From NCBI RefSeq assembly GCF_030064125.1, contig NZ_CP125957.1:3534001-3598000 (forward strand): DNA of 64,000 nt, given 5' to 3'. Origin of the DNA: Pseudomonas sp. G2-4. GTDB lineage: Bacteria > Pseudomonadota > Gammaproteobacteria > Pseudomonadales > Pseudomonadaceae. The notes below the pieces were generated by a model. It worked only from the letters and a program-made list of their open reading frames with translations, was not told the DNA's origin and made no database searches. Made by a program: the position numbers and the translations under genes. Shown here piece by piece: positions 1-8,463 of the stretch (positions are counted from its first letter, which is position 1; each line of letters starts with the position of its first letter).

Positions 1-723
1 GCCACGGGTTTCCACGCCGACGGTTTCGGCAGCGGTGATTTGAACGTGATCGATGTAGTGGTTATTCCAGAAGGCCTCGAACAAACTGTTTGAGAAGCGG
101 CTGACCAGAATATTCTGCACCGTCTCCTTGCCCAAGTAATGGTCGATCCGATAGATCTGTTTCTCGCTCATGACCTTGAGCAGGCAGGCGTTCAGCGCTT
201 CTGCGGTTTGCAAGTCGGAGCCGAATGGCTTCTCGATCACCACCCGCCGGAAGGCATCCTCCTGCTCCTGAAGCAATCCGGCCGCGCCAAGGCGACTAAC
301 CACTTCACTGAAAAAGCGCGGCGCGGTCGCCAGGTAGAAAACCGCATTGCCGGTGCCGCTGGCGGCGATTTTCGCCGCCAGCGCCTGATACGTGCTGTCA
401 TCGAGAAAATCACCCTGGACGTAGCTGATGCCCGTGGCCAATTTGGCCCACAGCACCGGGTCGAGCGCCCGGTCGGCATCGCCGCCCTTGTTCGCCGCTT
501 CGTGACGGATGAAGTCCTCGAGTTTCCTGGCAAAGTCCACATCGCTTATGGCGTTGTGGTCGACCCCGATGATCCGCAGCCCATCGCCGAGCAAACCATC
601 ACGACTGAGGTGGTAAAGCGCCGGCATCAGCAGGCGCTTGACCAGATCACCATGGGCACCGAACAGGAACAGCGTGGTCGGCGGCGCGGGTTCTGCCTTG
701 GATTTGCTGCCGATCGAGGTCAT
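1..723 (-). CDS. zwf: Glucose-6-phosphate dehydrogenase, N-terminal part (cut by window edge)
   Basis: Oxidises glucose 6-phosphate to 6-phosphogluconolactone with NAD(P)+, feeding the Entner-Doudoroff and pentose phosphate routes. Read on the minus strand, the first 241 codons are visible. They carry the N-terminal dinucleotide-binding segment (LFGAHGDL near residues 17-24, a family GxxGDL-type motif), the conserved IEKPFG stretch and the catalytic-site signature RIDHYLGKE. The C-terminal half lies outside the window. The ATG overlaps the stop of gnd (ATGA at 720-723), which implies translational coupling and one operon. A full-length family member is about 490 residues, so about half is seen here. 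Confidence 0.93.
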   Translation of the reverse strand, partial: MTSIGSKSKAEPAPPTTLFLFGAHGDLVKRLLMPALYHLSRDGLLGDGLRIIGVDHNAISDVDFARKLEDFIRHEAANKGGDADRALDPVLWAKLATGISYVQGDFLDDSTYQALAAKIAASGTGNAVFYLATAPRFFSEVVSRLGAAGLLQEQEDAFRRVVIEKPFGSDLQTAEALNACLLKVMSEKQIYRIDHYLGKETVQNILVSRFSNSLFEAFWNNHYIDHVQITAAETVGVETRG

Positions 724-1700
724 TTTTTAGGCGTCTCCACGTGGCCGCCAAAGCCGAAGCGCATGGCCGAGAGCATTTTGTCGCCATAGGTGCTTTGCTG
801 GCGCGAGCGGAAACGGGCAAAGAGCGAGCTGGACAGCACCGGGACCGGCACCGCTTGCTCAATGGCTGCCTCGATGGTCCAGCGCCCTTCTCCGCTGTCG
901 GCGACCTCACCGGAAAAACCGTCCAGTTGCGGATCGCTGGCCAGTGCGTCGGCAGTCAGGTCCAGCAACCAGGAGGAAACCACACTGCCGCGCCGCCAGA
1001 CTTCGGCGATATCGGCCACATTCAGGTCGAAACGTTGTTCCGGCGGCAGGCTTTCACTGGCTTTGGTCTTGAGGATGTCAAAGCCTTCGGCGAAGGCCTG
1101 CATCATGCCGTATTCAATGCCGTTGTGAATCATCTTCACAAAATGCCCGGCGCCCGCCGGGCCCGCGTGGATGTAGCCGCGTTCGGCACGGTCGTCGTCG
1201 GACTGACGGTCGCGGGTGCGCGGGATATCGCCCATGCCTGGCGCCAAACTGGCGAACAGTGGGTCCAGGCGCTTAACCACTTCGGCGTCACCACCGATCA
1301 TCATGCAGTAGCCGCGTTCCAGTCCCCAAACGCCGCCGGAGGTACCGACGTCAATGTAGCTCAGGCCTTTTTCCAGCAGGGCATGGGCGCGACGGATGTC
1401 GTCCTTGTAGTACGTATTACCGCCGTCGATGATCACATCGCCTGGCTCAAGCAATCCGCTGAGGACGGTGATTGTGTCCTCCGTGGGCGCCCCCGCCGGC
1501 AGCATGACCCAGACCGCCCGCGGTTTCTCGAGGCCGGCGACCAACGCAGGCAGATCGGTTACGCCTGTGGCGCCTTCCTGGCTCAGGTTTTCGACAAAAG
1601 CGGCATTGCGGTCATAGACCACGGTGGTGTGCCCATTGAGCATCAGGCGCCGCGCAATATTGCCGCCCATGCGGCCCAGTCCAATAATCCCGAGTTGCAT
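720..1700 (-). CDS. gnd: 6-phosphogluconate dehydrogenase, decarboxylating, short type
   Basis: Oxidatively decarboxylates 6-phosphogluconate to ribulose 5-phosphate. The protein has 326 residues, beginning [13 protein letters not shown] with the Rossmann motif GLGRMG at residues 7-12. It also carries the family segments [31 protein letters not shown] and [22 protein letters not shown]. This is the ~300-330 residue GndA/YqeC-like class rather than the ~470-residue enzyme. I chose the ATG at 1700 because GGGAG lies about 8 bases upstream and the dinucleotide-binding strand starts at once; the longer reading frame upstream adds a non-conserved tail. It overlaps zwf by four bases, so both are probably transcribed together. 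Confidence 0.92.
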   Translation of the reverse strand: MQLGIIGLGRMGGNIARRLMLNGHTTVVYDRNAAFVENLSQEGATGVTDLPALVAGLEKPRAVWVMLPAGAPTEDTITVLSGLLEPGDVIIDGGNTYYKDDIRRAHALLEKGLSYIDVGTSGGVWGLERGYCMMIGGDAEVVKRLDPLFASLAPGMGDIPRTRDRQSDDDRAERGYIHAGPAGAGHFVKMIHNGIEYGMMQAFAEGFDILKTKASESLPPEQRFDLNVADIAEVWRRGSVVSSWLLDLTADALASDPQLDGFSGEVADSGEGRWTIEAAIEQAVPVPVLSSSLFARFRSRQQSTYGDKMLSAMRFGFGGHVETPKK

Positions 1701-1973
1701 GTACTGATGCTCCCTACTACAAATAAAGGTAAGACAAAAATTTAGCTCGTACGACAGGTGGAGGTTAGTCCAGAGCATTGCTGCATAGTTTCCGGGTAAT
1801 TCGAGCGATCACAAGGGATAACGCTCAAGATCCGGCCGAAGACACAGCGACCATGAAAAATAAAAAAGTTCCAATCACAAGCAAAAGAAATCAGAATCGG
1901 CGCCGATAGTAGAGGTGTCGACCAAAAACTGGCGGCATCTCTATAGTTGATGTAGCCATTTGCGAGGTGAGCA

Positions 1974-2147
1974 ATGGGCCCTGTCGTTACCGCACGTCCT
2001 CCCCAAACCCTTTATGTGACCATTCGTCGCGACGAATTACGCCTACTCAAGGAAGAGCGTGATCTACTGCTTGATGAAGTGATGCAGTTGCGCATGCAGT
2101 TGCAACACGCACAGCTACCCCACCAAAGCCAGTCGCTGGCTCGGTAA
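1974..2147 (+). CDS. Small conserved-looking coiled-coil protein, 57 aa
   Basis: Unrecognised small protein. The ATG is preceded by a good ribosome site (GAGGTGAG, 1964-1970). The 57 residues run from a short Pro/Thr-rich start (PPQTLYVTIRRDELRLLKEE) into a strongly heptad-like stretch rich in Leu, Glu, Asp and Gln (roughly residues 18-46), so a short coiled coil is likely. No signal peptide or membrane segment is seen. It stands alone, divergent from gnd, and is followed by a perfect 9-bp hairpin at 2172-2204. I infer it is real from the ribosome site, codon use and helix pattern. No function can be given. Confidence 0.65.
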   Translation: MGPVVTARPPQTLYVTIRRDELRLLKEERDLLLDEVMQLRMQLQHAQLPHQSQSLAR

Positions 2148-2171
2148 CTGCACCCTAGAGGTACAGCATCA

Positions 2172-2204
2172 GGAAGTGACCCTGGCCACATCGGTGTCAC
2201 TTCC
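2172..2204 (+). terminator. Hairpin after the 57-aa gene
   Basis: GGAAGTGAC (2172-2180) and GTCACTTCC (2196-2204) form a perfect 9-bp stem around a 15-base loop, 24 bases after the stop of the small gene. There is no clear T-run after it, so intrinsic termination is uncertain. It may instead act in mRNA stability. Confidence 0.4.
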
Positions 2205-2543
2205 CTGTAAGCCCGGCATGCGCACTGGTGGCGCGGGGATTTTATTCCCGCTGGACTGCGTAGCGGTCCCGATCCTGCGTGTTCAGCCTGCCAGGCTGAT
2301 CAGCGACCTGTTAGGGTTGCTGCGCATCCCGACGGGGATAAATCCCCTGGCCACAGATAAGCCCCCGCTACAGATAAATCACCTCGGGTGATTCGCGTCC
2401 GGCCCATCATTTTGTATCAAAAAAACTCACAAAGTTTTCACACCCCTACCGCGATACTCCCGGCCTCTTAAGATAGTTCGGCGTATGCCTGTGGACCCCC
2501 ATCGGGGTGCCAAAGGCTTCGTCAATGACGGCTGGAGCGCTTG
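2205..2543. repeat. Non-coding stretch with a decayed REP-like pair
   Basis: No convincing gene is seen. The segment at about 2232-2352 resembles a decayed copy of the GTGGCGAGGG...CCCTCGCCAC palindromes found elsewhere in the window (gggattttattcccgctgg ... tgcgcatcccgacggggataaatcccctggccac). The remainder, up to the cptA ribosome site GGAG at 2533-2536, is expected to hold the cptA promoter, which I could not pinpoint. Confidence 0.5.
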
Positions 2544-4283
2544 ATGAGTTTGTTCAAACGCAGCAAAACGACTGCGAAAAGTTTCGACTGGGCCGGGTTC
2601 GGCTGGCTTTTTCTGTTTTTCTGGTACTTCTCGGGTATTACCCAACTGCTCATTCTGCTGACCGGCACTTCTGGCTTCACGGGGTTTCGCCAGGCGCTCC
2701 TGATGAGTGCCGTGTGGCTGGCGCCCATGCTGCTATTCCCCGCCCGTACGCGCGTGCTCGCTGCATTGATTGGCGTGGTGCTGTGGGCCTGCTCCATGGC
2801 CAGCCTGGGTTACTTCTTCATTTATCAGCAGGAATTCTCCCAAAGCGTCATCTTCATCATGTTCGAATCGAACATCTCTGAAGCTGGCGAGTACATGACT
2901 CAGTATTTTGCCTGGTGGATGGTAGCGGCCTTCCTGGCTCACACCGCTGTCGGGTACTGGCTCTGGACTCGGCTGCGTCCGGTGTACCTGTCCCGAGGGC
3001 GGGCCTGGGTGGCAGCGGTCGTGATCATAGTGGCTGTGGTCGGCTATCCGCTGACCAAGCAGACCCTGCGCACCGGCACCTTCGCCCGCGGCCTGGAGAA
3101 ATTCGAAGATCGCATCGAGCCCGCGGTGCCATGGCAGATGCTGGTGGCTTATCGTCGCTACGGCGAACAGCTGGAAAACATGCAAGGCATGCTGCACAGC
3201 GCCAGCAAGATCAAGCCATTAAGCCACCTCAAGGATGCCACGGCCAACCAGCCGGCGACCCTGGTGCTGGTGATCGGCGAATCCACCAACCGCCAGCGCA
3301 TGAGCCTTTATGGTTATCCAAGGGAAACCACGCCGGAGCTGGACAAGCTCAAGGACCAGCTTTCGGTTTTCGACAACGTCATCACCCCGCGCCCCTACAC
3401 CATCGAAGCGCTGCAGCAAGTGCTGACGTTCGCTGACGAGGAGAACCCGGATCTGTACCTGAGCACGCCATCGCTGGTGAGCATGATGAAGCAGGCCGGC
3501 TACAAGACGTTCTGGATAACCAACCAGCAGACGATGACCAAGCGCAACACCATGCTCACGACCTTCTCTCAACAGGCCGATGAGCAGGTGTACCTGAACA
3601 ACAACCGCAACCAGAACGCCGCGCAGTACGATGGCGACGTGATCGAGCCGTTCAACAAGGCCCTGACCGACAGCGCACCGCGCAAGCTGATCGTGGTGCA
3701 TCTGCTCGGCACCCACATGAGCTATCAGTACCGGTATCCGCCGACCTTCAACAAGTTCACTGATCGCCAAGGCGTGCCAGCCGGTGTACGGGACAATCAG
3801 GTCCCGACCTACAACAGCTACGATAACGCGGTGCTGTACAACGATTTCGTGGTGTCCAGCCTGATCAAGGACTACGCCAAGACCGACCCTAACGGCTTCC
3901 TGCTGTATCTGTCGGACCATGGTGAAGACGTGTTCGATTCGCTGGGCCATAGCACCTTGGGCCGCAACGAAGCCAAGCCGACCGCGCCGATGTACACCAT
4001 TCCGTTCATGGCCTGGGCCTCGCCCAAGTGGCGCGAAAGCCATGACTGGAACTTTGCTGGCGACTTGTCACGGCCCTACAGCAGCTCTCACCTGATCCAC
4101 ACCTGGGCAGACATGGCGGGCTTGAGCTTTGATGAGCTGGACCGTAGCAAGAGCCTGGTCAGCGACAACTTCACGGCCCGGCCGCTGCTGATCGGCAACC
4201 CCTATGAAAGCCAGCGTAAAGGGCTGATCGACTTCAGTCTGATGAAACCCAAGACACCAGTGACCGAGGTTGTACAGAAATAA
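2544..4283 (+). CDS. cptA: CptA-like lipid A/LPS-core phosphoethanolamine transferase
   Basis: Inner-membrane enzyme predicted to move phosphoethanolamine from phosphatidylethanolamine onto the LPS core or lipid A. It has 579 residues. The N-terminal ~170 contain about five hydrophobic helices; the periplasmic part is an alkaline-phosphatase/sulfatase fold. Visible motifs are LVLVIGESTNRQRMSLYGYP (metal site and entry), TPRPYTIEALQQVL with Thr286 as the probable nucleophile, HLLGTHMSYQYRYP and LYLSDHGEDVFD. The wording of these motifs is closer to enterobacterial CptA (YijP) than to EptA as I know them. I chose ATG 2544 because GGAG sits 7 bases before it; a TTG at 2541 is possible. The gene stands alone and ends at a bidirectional terminator. 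Confidence 0.85.
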   Translation: MSLFKRSKTTAKSFDWAGFGWLFLFFWYFSGITQLLILLTGTSGFTGFRQALLMSAVWLAPMLLFPARTRVLAALIGVVLWACSMASLGYFFIYQQEFSQSVIFIMFESNISEAGEYMTQYFAWWMVAAFLAHTAVGYWLWTRLRPVYLSRGRAWVAAVVIIVAVVGYPLTKQTLRTGTFARGLEKFEDRIEPAVPWQMLVAYRRYGEQLENMQGMLHSASKIKPLSHLKDATANQPATLVLVIGESTNRQRMSLYGYPRETTPELDKLKDQLSVFDNVITPRPYTIEALQQVLTFADEENPDLYLSTPSLVSMMKQAGYKTFWITNQQTMTKRNTMLTTFSQQADEQVYLNNNRNQNAAQYDGDVIEPFNKALTDSAPRKLIVVHLLGTHMSYQYRYPPTFNKFTDRQGVPAGVRDNQVPTYNSYDNAVLYNDFVVSSLIKDYAKTDPNGFLLYLSDHGEDVFDSLGHSTLGRNEAKPTAPMYTIPFMAWASPKWRESHDWNFAGDLSRPYSSSHLIHTWADMAGLSFDELDRSKSLVSDNFTARPLLIGNPYESQRKGLIDFSLMKPKTPVTEVVQK

Positions 4284-4390
4284 CCGGAATCGGAAATGTG
4301 CGGGGACATGGTTGACACCTAACCCGTTACTTTCAGGATTAAGCTGTATTGCGACTTGGTGCCCAGCCAAACTTGGGTATAGTCCATAAA

Positions 4391-4423
4391 AAAATGCCCG
4401 TAATCTTTCGATACGGGCATTTT
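4391..4423. terminator. Bidirectional intrinsic terminator
   Basis: AAAATGCCCGTA (4391-4402) pairs with TACGGGCATTTT (4412-4423) around a 9-base loop. A-runs and T-runs flank both sides, between the convergent genes cptA (+) and yccA-like (-). Confidence 0.88.
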
Positions 4424-4496
4424 CTTTAACCAGCCACCAGATTGCCAGGTTGTCACGCAGCCTGCGAAGCGGGCTTTTCCCTCATCGTAAATGCAA

Positions 4497-5168
4497 TCAG
4501 TCGTCGCGACCCATCAGGCCGAACAGCTGCAGCAAGCTGACGAACAGGTTGTAGATCGATACATACAGGCTGACGGTCGCCATGATGTAGTTGCGCTCGC
4601 CGCCATGGATGATGGCGCTGGTCTGGTACAGGATGCAGACCGACGAGAACAGCACGAAGCCGGCGCTGATCGCCAGTTGCAGGCCGCTGATCTGGAAGAA
4701 GAAGCTGGCCAGCACAGCGCCCATCAACACGAAGAACCCGGCGGTGATGAAACCACCCAGGAAGCTCATGTCCTTGCGGGAGATCAGCACGTAGGCCGAC
4801 AGTCCGCCAAATACCAGCGCGGTCATGGCGAAGGCCGAACTGACCACTTCGGCGCCGCCCTGCATCTGCAGGTAGCGGTTGAGGATCGGGCCGAGCAGGA
4901 AGCCCATGAAACCGGTCAGGGCGAAGGCCGATACCAGGCCCCAGGCCGAATCGCGAAGCTTGTTGGTGAGGAAGAAAAGGCCATAGAAACCGATCAGCAC
5001 CACGAAGATGTTTGGGTAACCCACACGCATCTGTTGTGCGACGTAGGCCATCACACCGCTGAAAGCGAGCGTGAGTGCCAGCAGGCCATATGTGTTGCGC
5101 AGGACGCGGCTAACCTCTAGCTGCTCAGCCTGCACGCTGTTGTTCACTGCGTAATCCTGTTCGCGCAT
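4497..5168 (-). CDS. yccA: Bax inhibitor-1 / YccA family membrane protein
   Basis: Integral inner-membrane protein of the BI-1/TMBIM family; E. coli YccA is a known FtsH substrate and modulator, and that role is only inferred here. It has 223 residues, with a short polar N-terminus (MREQDYAVNNSVQAEQL) followed by seven closely packed hydrophobic segments and a short charged end (GLMGRDD), which is the usual family length and layout. The ATG at 5168 has a very strong ribosome site (GGAGGAG). The longer reading frame upstream is not needed. Monocistronic, facing cptA across a shared terminator. Confidence 0.85.
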   Translation of the reverse strand: MREQDYAVNNSVQAEQLEVSRVLRNTYGLLALTLAFSGVMAYVAQQMRVGYPNIFVVLIGFYGLFFLTNKLRDSAWGLVSAFALTGFMGFLLGPILNRYLQMQGGAEVVSSAFAMTALVFGGLSAYVLISRKDMSFLGGFITAGFFVLMGAVLASFFFQISGLQLAISAGFVLFSSVCILYQTSAIIHGGERNYIMATVSLYVSIYNLFVSLLQLFGLMGRDD

Positions 5169-5245
5169 GGCGACACTCCTCCGGTTTTGAAACATTCAGT
5201 GGCAAGGATCATAACAGACGCTCTGTAACAAGCTACGTAGAGAGT

Positions 5246-5273
5246 TTGACAGTGTGTTTCATTCCGGTATTAT
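5246..5273 (+). promoter_or_regulatory. Sigma-70 promoter of tRNA-Ser
   Basis: TTGACA (5246-5251) and TATTAT (5268-5273) are separated by 16 bases. A GC-rich discriminator (ggcgcccgc) follows, as is typical of stringently controlled stable-RNA promoters. Transcription would start near 5280, about 13 bases before the tRNA. Confidence 0.75.
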
Positions 5274-5292
5274 GGCGCCCGCAACGCAACAC

Positions 5293-5380
5293 GGAGGTGT
5301 GGCCGAGTGGTTTAAGGCAACGGTCTTGAAAACCGTCGACTGTAACAGGTCCATGAGTTCGAATCCCATCGCCTCCGCCA
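5293..5380 (+). tRNA. tRNA-Ser (anticodon UGA)
   Basis: An 88-base class II tRNA with acceptor GGAGGTG pairing to CGCCTCC, discriminator G and encoded CCA. The anticodon stem ACGGT/ACCGT encloses loop CTTGAAA with anticodon TGA at 5327-5329. It has a long variable arm and the T-loop GTTCGAATC. A terminator follows. Confidence 0.96.
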
Positions 5381-5390
5381 TCTTTATACG

Positions 5391-5418
5391 AAAAAGCCCT
5401 GATTATTCAGGGCTTTTT
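5391..5418 (+). terminator. Terminator of tRNA-Ser
   Basis: AAAAAGCCCTGA pairs with TCAGGGCTTTTT around a 4-base loop, ten bases after the tRNA CCA end. Confidence 0.85.
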
Positions 5419-5504
5419 CGTGTCTGGCGTTCAGAATGCCAGCCCGGCTCCAGCATAGGTACACAGCTATGGCAAAACCTACCCAACCGCTCAAGGAAAG
5501 AAAC

Positions 5505-6359
5505 GTGACCAGTAAAACCATCAGCTCTCTTGTTGCAGCAGTCATAGGCGTCGTCCTGCTATGCGTCTTCTTTGGCAGTTGGTACACGGTCGACGAAACC
5601 GAGCGCGGCGTGCTGCTGCGCAACGGTGCATTGGTCGGGGTGGTGGAACCGGGGTTGTCATTCAAAATGCCGTTTATCGAGTCGGTACGCTTGATCAGTA
5701 CGCAGAGCCAGGTCACCTCCTATGAAGACCTCCAGGCCTACAGCAAGGACCAACAGTCCGCGCAGCTGAAAGTATCCGTCTCCTGGCACATCGCGCCTTC
5801 CGATGTGGCGAAGGTCTATACCCAGTTCAAGGACCTTGAAGGCATCCGCGACCGGATGATCAGCCGCCAGGTGCCGACACAGGTGGAAAACGTATTCGGC
5901 AAATTCAACGCCGTGGCCGCCGTGCAGAACCGCGTGCAACTGGTCAACGATATTTCCAGCGCCATCAAGGCCACCATTACCGGGCCTGTGATCATCGACA
6001 GCGTCCAAGTCGAGAACATCGACTTCAGTGACGCCTATGAAAAAGCCATCGAGGCGCGCATGGCGGCGGAAGTACAGGTGAAGACCCGCGAGCAACAACT
6101 CGCCACCGAGCAGGTTCAAGCCCAGATTCGTGTGACCCAGGCCCAGGCGGAGGCCGACTCGCAAGTGGCCCAGGCCAAAGCGGATGCACAGGCCACCGAA
6201 TTGCGCGGAAAGGCTGAGGCCGAGGCTATCAAGGCACGGGCCCAGGCCCTGGCCAGCAACCAGAACCTGGTGGAACTGACCAAGGCCGAGCGCTGGAATG
6301 GTGTGCTACCCACCACCGTACTGCCGAACAGCACCCTCCCCTTCATCGACATCAAGTAA
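5505..6359 (+). CDS. SPFH/prohibitin-family membrane protein
   Basis: Membrane-anchored SPFH (stomatin/prohibitin/HflK) protein, a family that forms large scaffold rings and often modulates membrane proteases. One N-terminal hydrophobic helix (TISSLVAAVIGVVLLCVFFG) is followed by the SPFH domain (about residues 30-190, VDETERGVLLRNG onward). Next comes a long Ala/Glu/Gln-rich coiled coil (VQVKTREQQLATEQVQAQIRV...) and a short hydrophobic end. I chose GTG 5505 (284 residues) because AAGGA lies 7 bases upstream; an in-frame ATG at 5469 gives 12 more residues but has a poor ribosome site. Single gene between tRNA-Ser and the kinase; the partner is unknown. Confidence 0.8.
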   Translation: MTSKTISSLVAAVIGVVLLCVFFGSWYTVDETERGVLLRNGALVGVVEPGLSFKMPFIESVRLISTQSQVTSYEDLQAYSKDQQSAQLKVSVSWHIAPSDVAKVYTQFKDLEGIRDRMISRQVPTQVENVFGKFNAVAAVQNRVQLVNDISSAIKATITGPVIIDSVQVENIDFSDAYEKAIEARMAAEVQVKTREQQLATEQVQAQIRVTQAQAEADSQVAQAKADAQATELRGKAEAEAIKARAQALASNQNLVELTKAERWNGVLPTTVLPNSTLPFIDIK

Positions 6360-6364
6360 CCCCA

Positions 6365-6388
6365 GGCGCGGCCAGTCCTGGCCGCGCC
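6365..6388 (+). terminator. GC-rich hairpin after the SPFH gene
   Basis: GGCGCGGCCAG and CTGGCCGCGCC form a perfect 11-bp stem with a 2-base loop just after the stop codon. There is no T-run, so it may be a weak or Rho-assisted terminator. Confidence 0.5.
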
Positions 6389-6488
6389 CCCCTTCCTGGC
6401 GAAGCCCCCCCACGGCAGTAACCGTCTCGCTAACGCTACACTCACCTGACTAATGAACACGACGTTCACCGTTTGCAGGGAGCTCAAC

Positions 6489-6632
6489 GTGTACCCAGGC
6501 CAAAGCAAGCTGACGCAACCATCGATACGCCGATTAGATTGCCCCCTCTGCGACTCACGTCTTGAGCACTTCTCCCTACTCGGGAACTCACCGACTCCTT
6601 CGCCAATCGTTCTGAACGGGAGAATAGTGTGA
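6489..6632 (+). CDS. Candidate 47-aa leader peptide overlapping the kinase start
   Basis: A GTG codon 6 bases after GGGAG (6478-6482) opens a 47-codon frame with a CPLC pair in the middle (residues 18-21). It ends in TGA at 6630-6632, overlapping the GTG start of the histidine kinase (GTGTGA). The good ribosome site and the coupled stop/start are what support it. Composition and codon use are not strongly gene-like and I know no homologue. It could simply be leader sequence. Confidence 0.3.
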   Translation: MYPGQSKLTQPSIRRLDCPLCDSRLEHFSLLGNSPTPSPIVLNGRIV

Positions 6633-8425
6633 CGACCATTATCAAAAAATATAAATGGCCCGCCTTATTGGCTGTTGCGCTTGTTGCCTTTTCCGCGCTG
6701 ATATTCTTTTTGATCAAGTCATACACGTACGACTCATCGACCTACTTTGAATCCCGTGACTTCATTCGCCAGCTCAAGCAATCCGACGCCAACTGGAACG
6801 TCAAAATCCTCAGGAAAAAAATCGGCGTCAGCAACAACCTGTCGCTGGTACCGCCTCCAGCGGCGGCCGATCGATGGCTGCAGTTGGAACAGCTCAATAA
6901 TTCTGGCCCCCTGGCGGCTCTTTGGGCGTCGAGGCGACAAGGTTATGTGGATGCGGTGAAGAACAAAACTGCACTGGTCGATCAATTCCAGCAACACAAC
7001 GCCAATCTACGCACCGCCCTCGATGCACTGCCAATTACTGAAGACAACATTCAAACCCTGCTTAAAGAGATGACGTTCGAAAGTCCTGCAGAACGTCAAA
7101 CCGCGGCCTCCAGTGTTCTTGAGCTGACGTTGACGACGCTGGAATACGCACTTTATGTCACTTCGGACAAGGCCCGGGAAGCGCAGCGCCAACTCAGCGA
7201 ACTGGAACAATACATCGACCAGTTGCCTACGACCTCTCGCCCCCTTTTCATCACCCTGACCCAGCACGTCAAATCCATTATCGAGGAACAACCCGTCGTC
7301 AATGACCTGCTTGACCGCATCAGCGTTATTCCAGTTGCCCAGGAACTGGACAACATCAATGAGCTGTTGAACGAGACCCAACGCAGGACAGCCGCAACGG
7401 ACCGTCAATATCATAGTTATCTGGCCGTGTGTGCCAGCCTCATGGCGTTTTTCATGATCTATCTGGCCGTGCGGCTGGTTCGCAGCTACGCCGTCATCAA
7501 CCAGATCAATCACGAACTGCAATCGTCCAATGAGCGGCTTGAGGAGCGAGTACAAGAGCGCACTCGCGAGCTGAAGGAGGCCGAACGCGAACTGATGGAC
7601 GCCGCACGGATGGCGGGCATGGCCGAGATTGCCACGAACGTGCTGCACAACGTCGGGAATGTGCTCAACAGCGTAAATATTTCAGCGGACCTTGTAACGC
7701 GCAAGTTAAGGAGCAGTAAGACCCTGGGCCTCGGAAAAGCAGTAAAAATGATGAATGAACACGCCGACGACCTGGGCCGTTTCATCACCCAGGACGAAAA
7801 GGGCCGGTTGTTGCCCCGCTACTTCAATGAACTGGTCGACTCCATCGCTGCCGAACAAACACTGCTGATCGAAGAGCTGGCGCAACTGACCAAAAGCATC
7901 GACCACATCAAGGAAATCGTCACCACCCAACAAACCTATGCCGGAGCCGCCAGGCTAATCGAAGAGCTCAATGTCAGTGACCTGTTCGAAGATGCGCTAC
8001 GCATGAACTCGGGTGCACTGAGCCGGCATCACGTCACCGTTATCAAGGATTACCAGGACATCCCTCCCATACGGGGTGACAAGCACCGGTTGCTGTTGAT
8101 CCTGATCAACCTCATCAGCAATGCCAAATTCGCGATGTCTCACGTTAGCGGCCACCCGCGGGAAATGACATTGGGCATCCGGACCCTCGATCAAACGACG
8201 CTGTGCCTCAGCGTTCAGGATCGCGGCGAAGGCATTGCGCCCGATAACCTGGCACGAATCTTCAACCACGGGTTCACCACCCGCAAGGACGGCCACGGAT
8301 TCGGCCTGCACAGTTGTGCGTTGGCAGCGGTTGAAATGAATGGGCGGCTCCACGTCCATAGCGACGGGCCGGGGCACGGAGCGCAGTTCACCCTGGAAAT
8401 TCCGCTGGAACTGGCGCGCCCCTGA
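6629..8425 (+). CDS. Orphan membrane sensor histidine kinase
   Basis: A 598-residue inner-membrane kinase. One transmembrane helix lies at about residues 11-30. An all-helical periplasmic sensing region follows (about 31-262), then a second membrane helix (about 265-285, YLAVCASLMAFFMIYLAVRLV) and a coiled-coil linker (LEERVQERTRELKEAERELMDAARMAG). The phosphoacceptor region AEIATNVLHNVGNVLNS has the probable phospho-His at 340. The catalytic domain carries NLISNAKFAMS (N box), DRGEGI (G1) and HGFGLHSCAL (G2). The HNVGN-type dimerisation sequence differs from the common HisKA (HELR) form. No response regulator gene is adjacent. The GTG start has GGGAG 6 bases upstream. Ligand unknown. Confidence 0.85.
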   Translation: MTTIIKKYKWPALLAVALVAFSALIFFLIKSYTYDSSTYFESRDFIRQLKQSDANWNVKILRKKIGVSNNLSLVPPPAAADRWLQLEQLNNSGPLAALWASRRQGYVDAVKNKTALVDQFQQHNANLRTALDALPITEDNIQTLLKEMTFESPAERQTAASSVLELTLTTLEYALYVTSDKAREAQRQLSELEQYIDQLPTTSRPLFITLTQHVKSIIEEQPVVNDLLDRISVIPVAQELDNINELLNETQRRTAATDRQYHSYLAVCASLMAFFMIYLAVRLVRSYAVINQINHELQSSNERLEERVQERTRELKEAERELMDAARMAGMAEIATNVLHNVGNVLNSVNISADLVTRKLRSSKTLGLGKAVKMMNEHADDLGRFITQDEKGRLLPRYFNELVDSIAAEQTLLIEELAQLTKSIDHIKEIVTTQQTYAGAARLIEELNVSDLFEDALRMNSGALSRHHVTVIKDYQDIPPIRGDKHRLLLILINLISNAKFAMSHVSGHPREMTLGIRTLDQTTLCLSVQDRGEGIAPDNLARIFNHGFTTRKDGHGFGLHSCALAAVEMNGRLHVHSDGPGHGAQFTLEIPLELARP

Positions 8426-8463
8426 TCAGGGTTGAACCTGACAACCACATGCATGAAAGCGTC

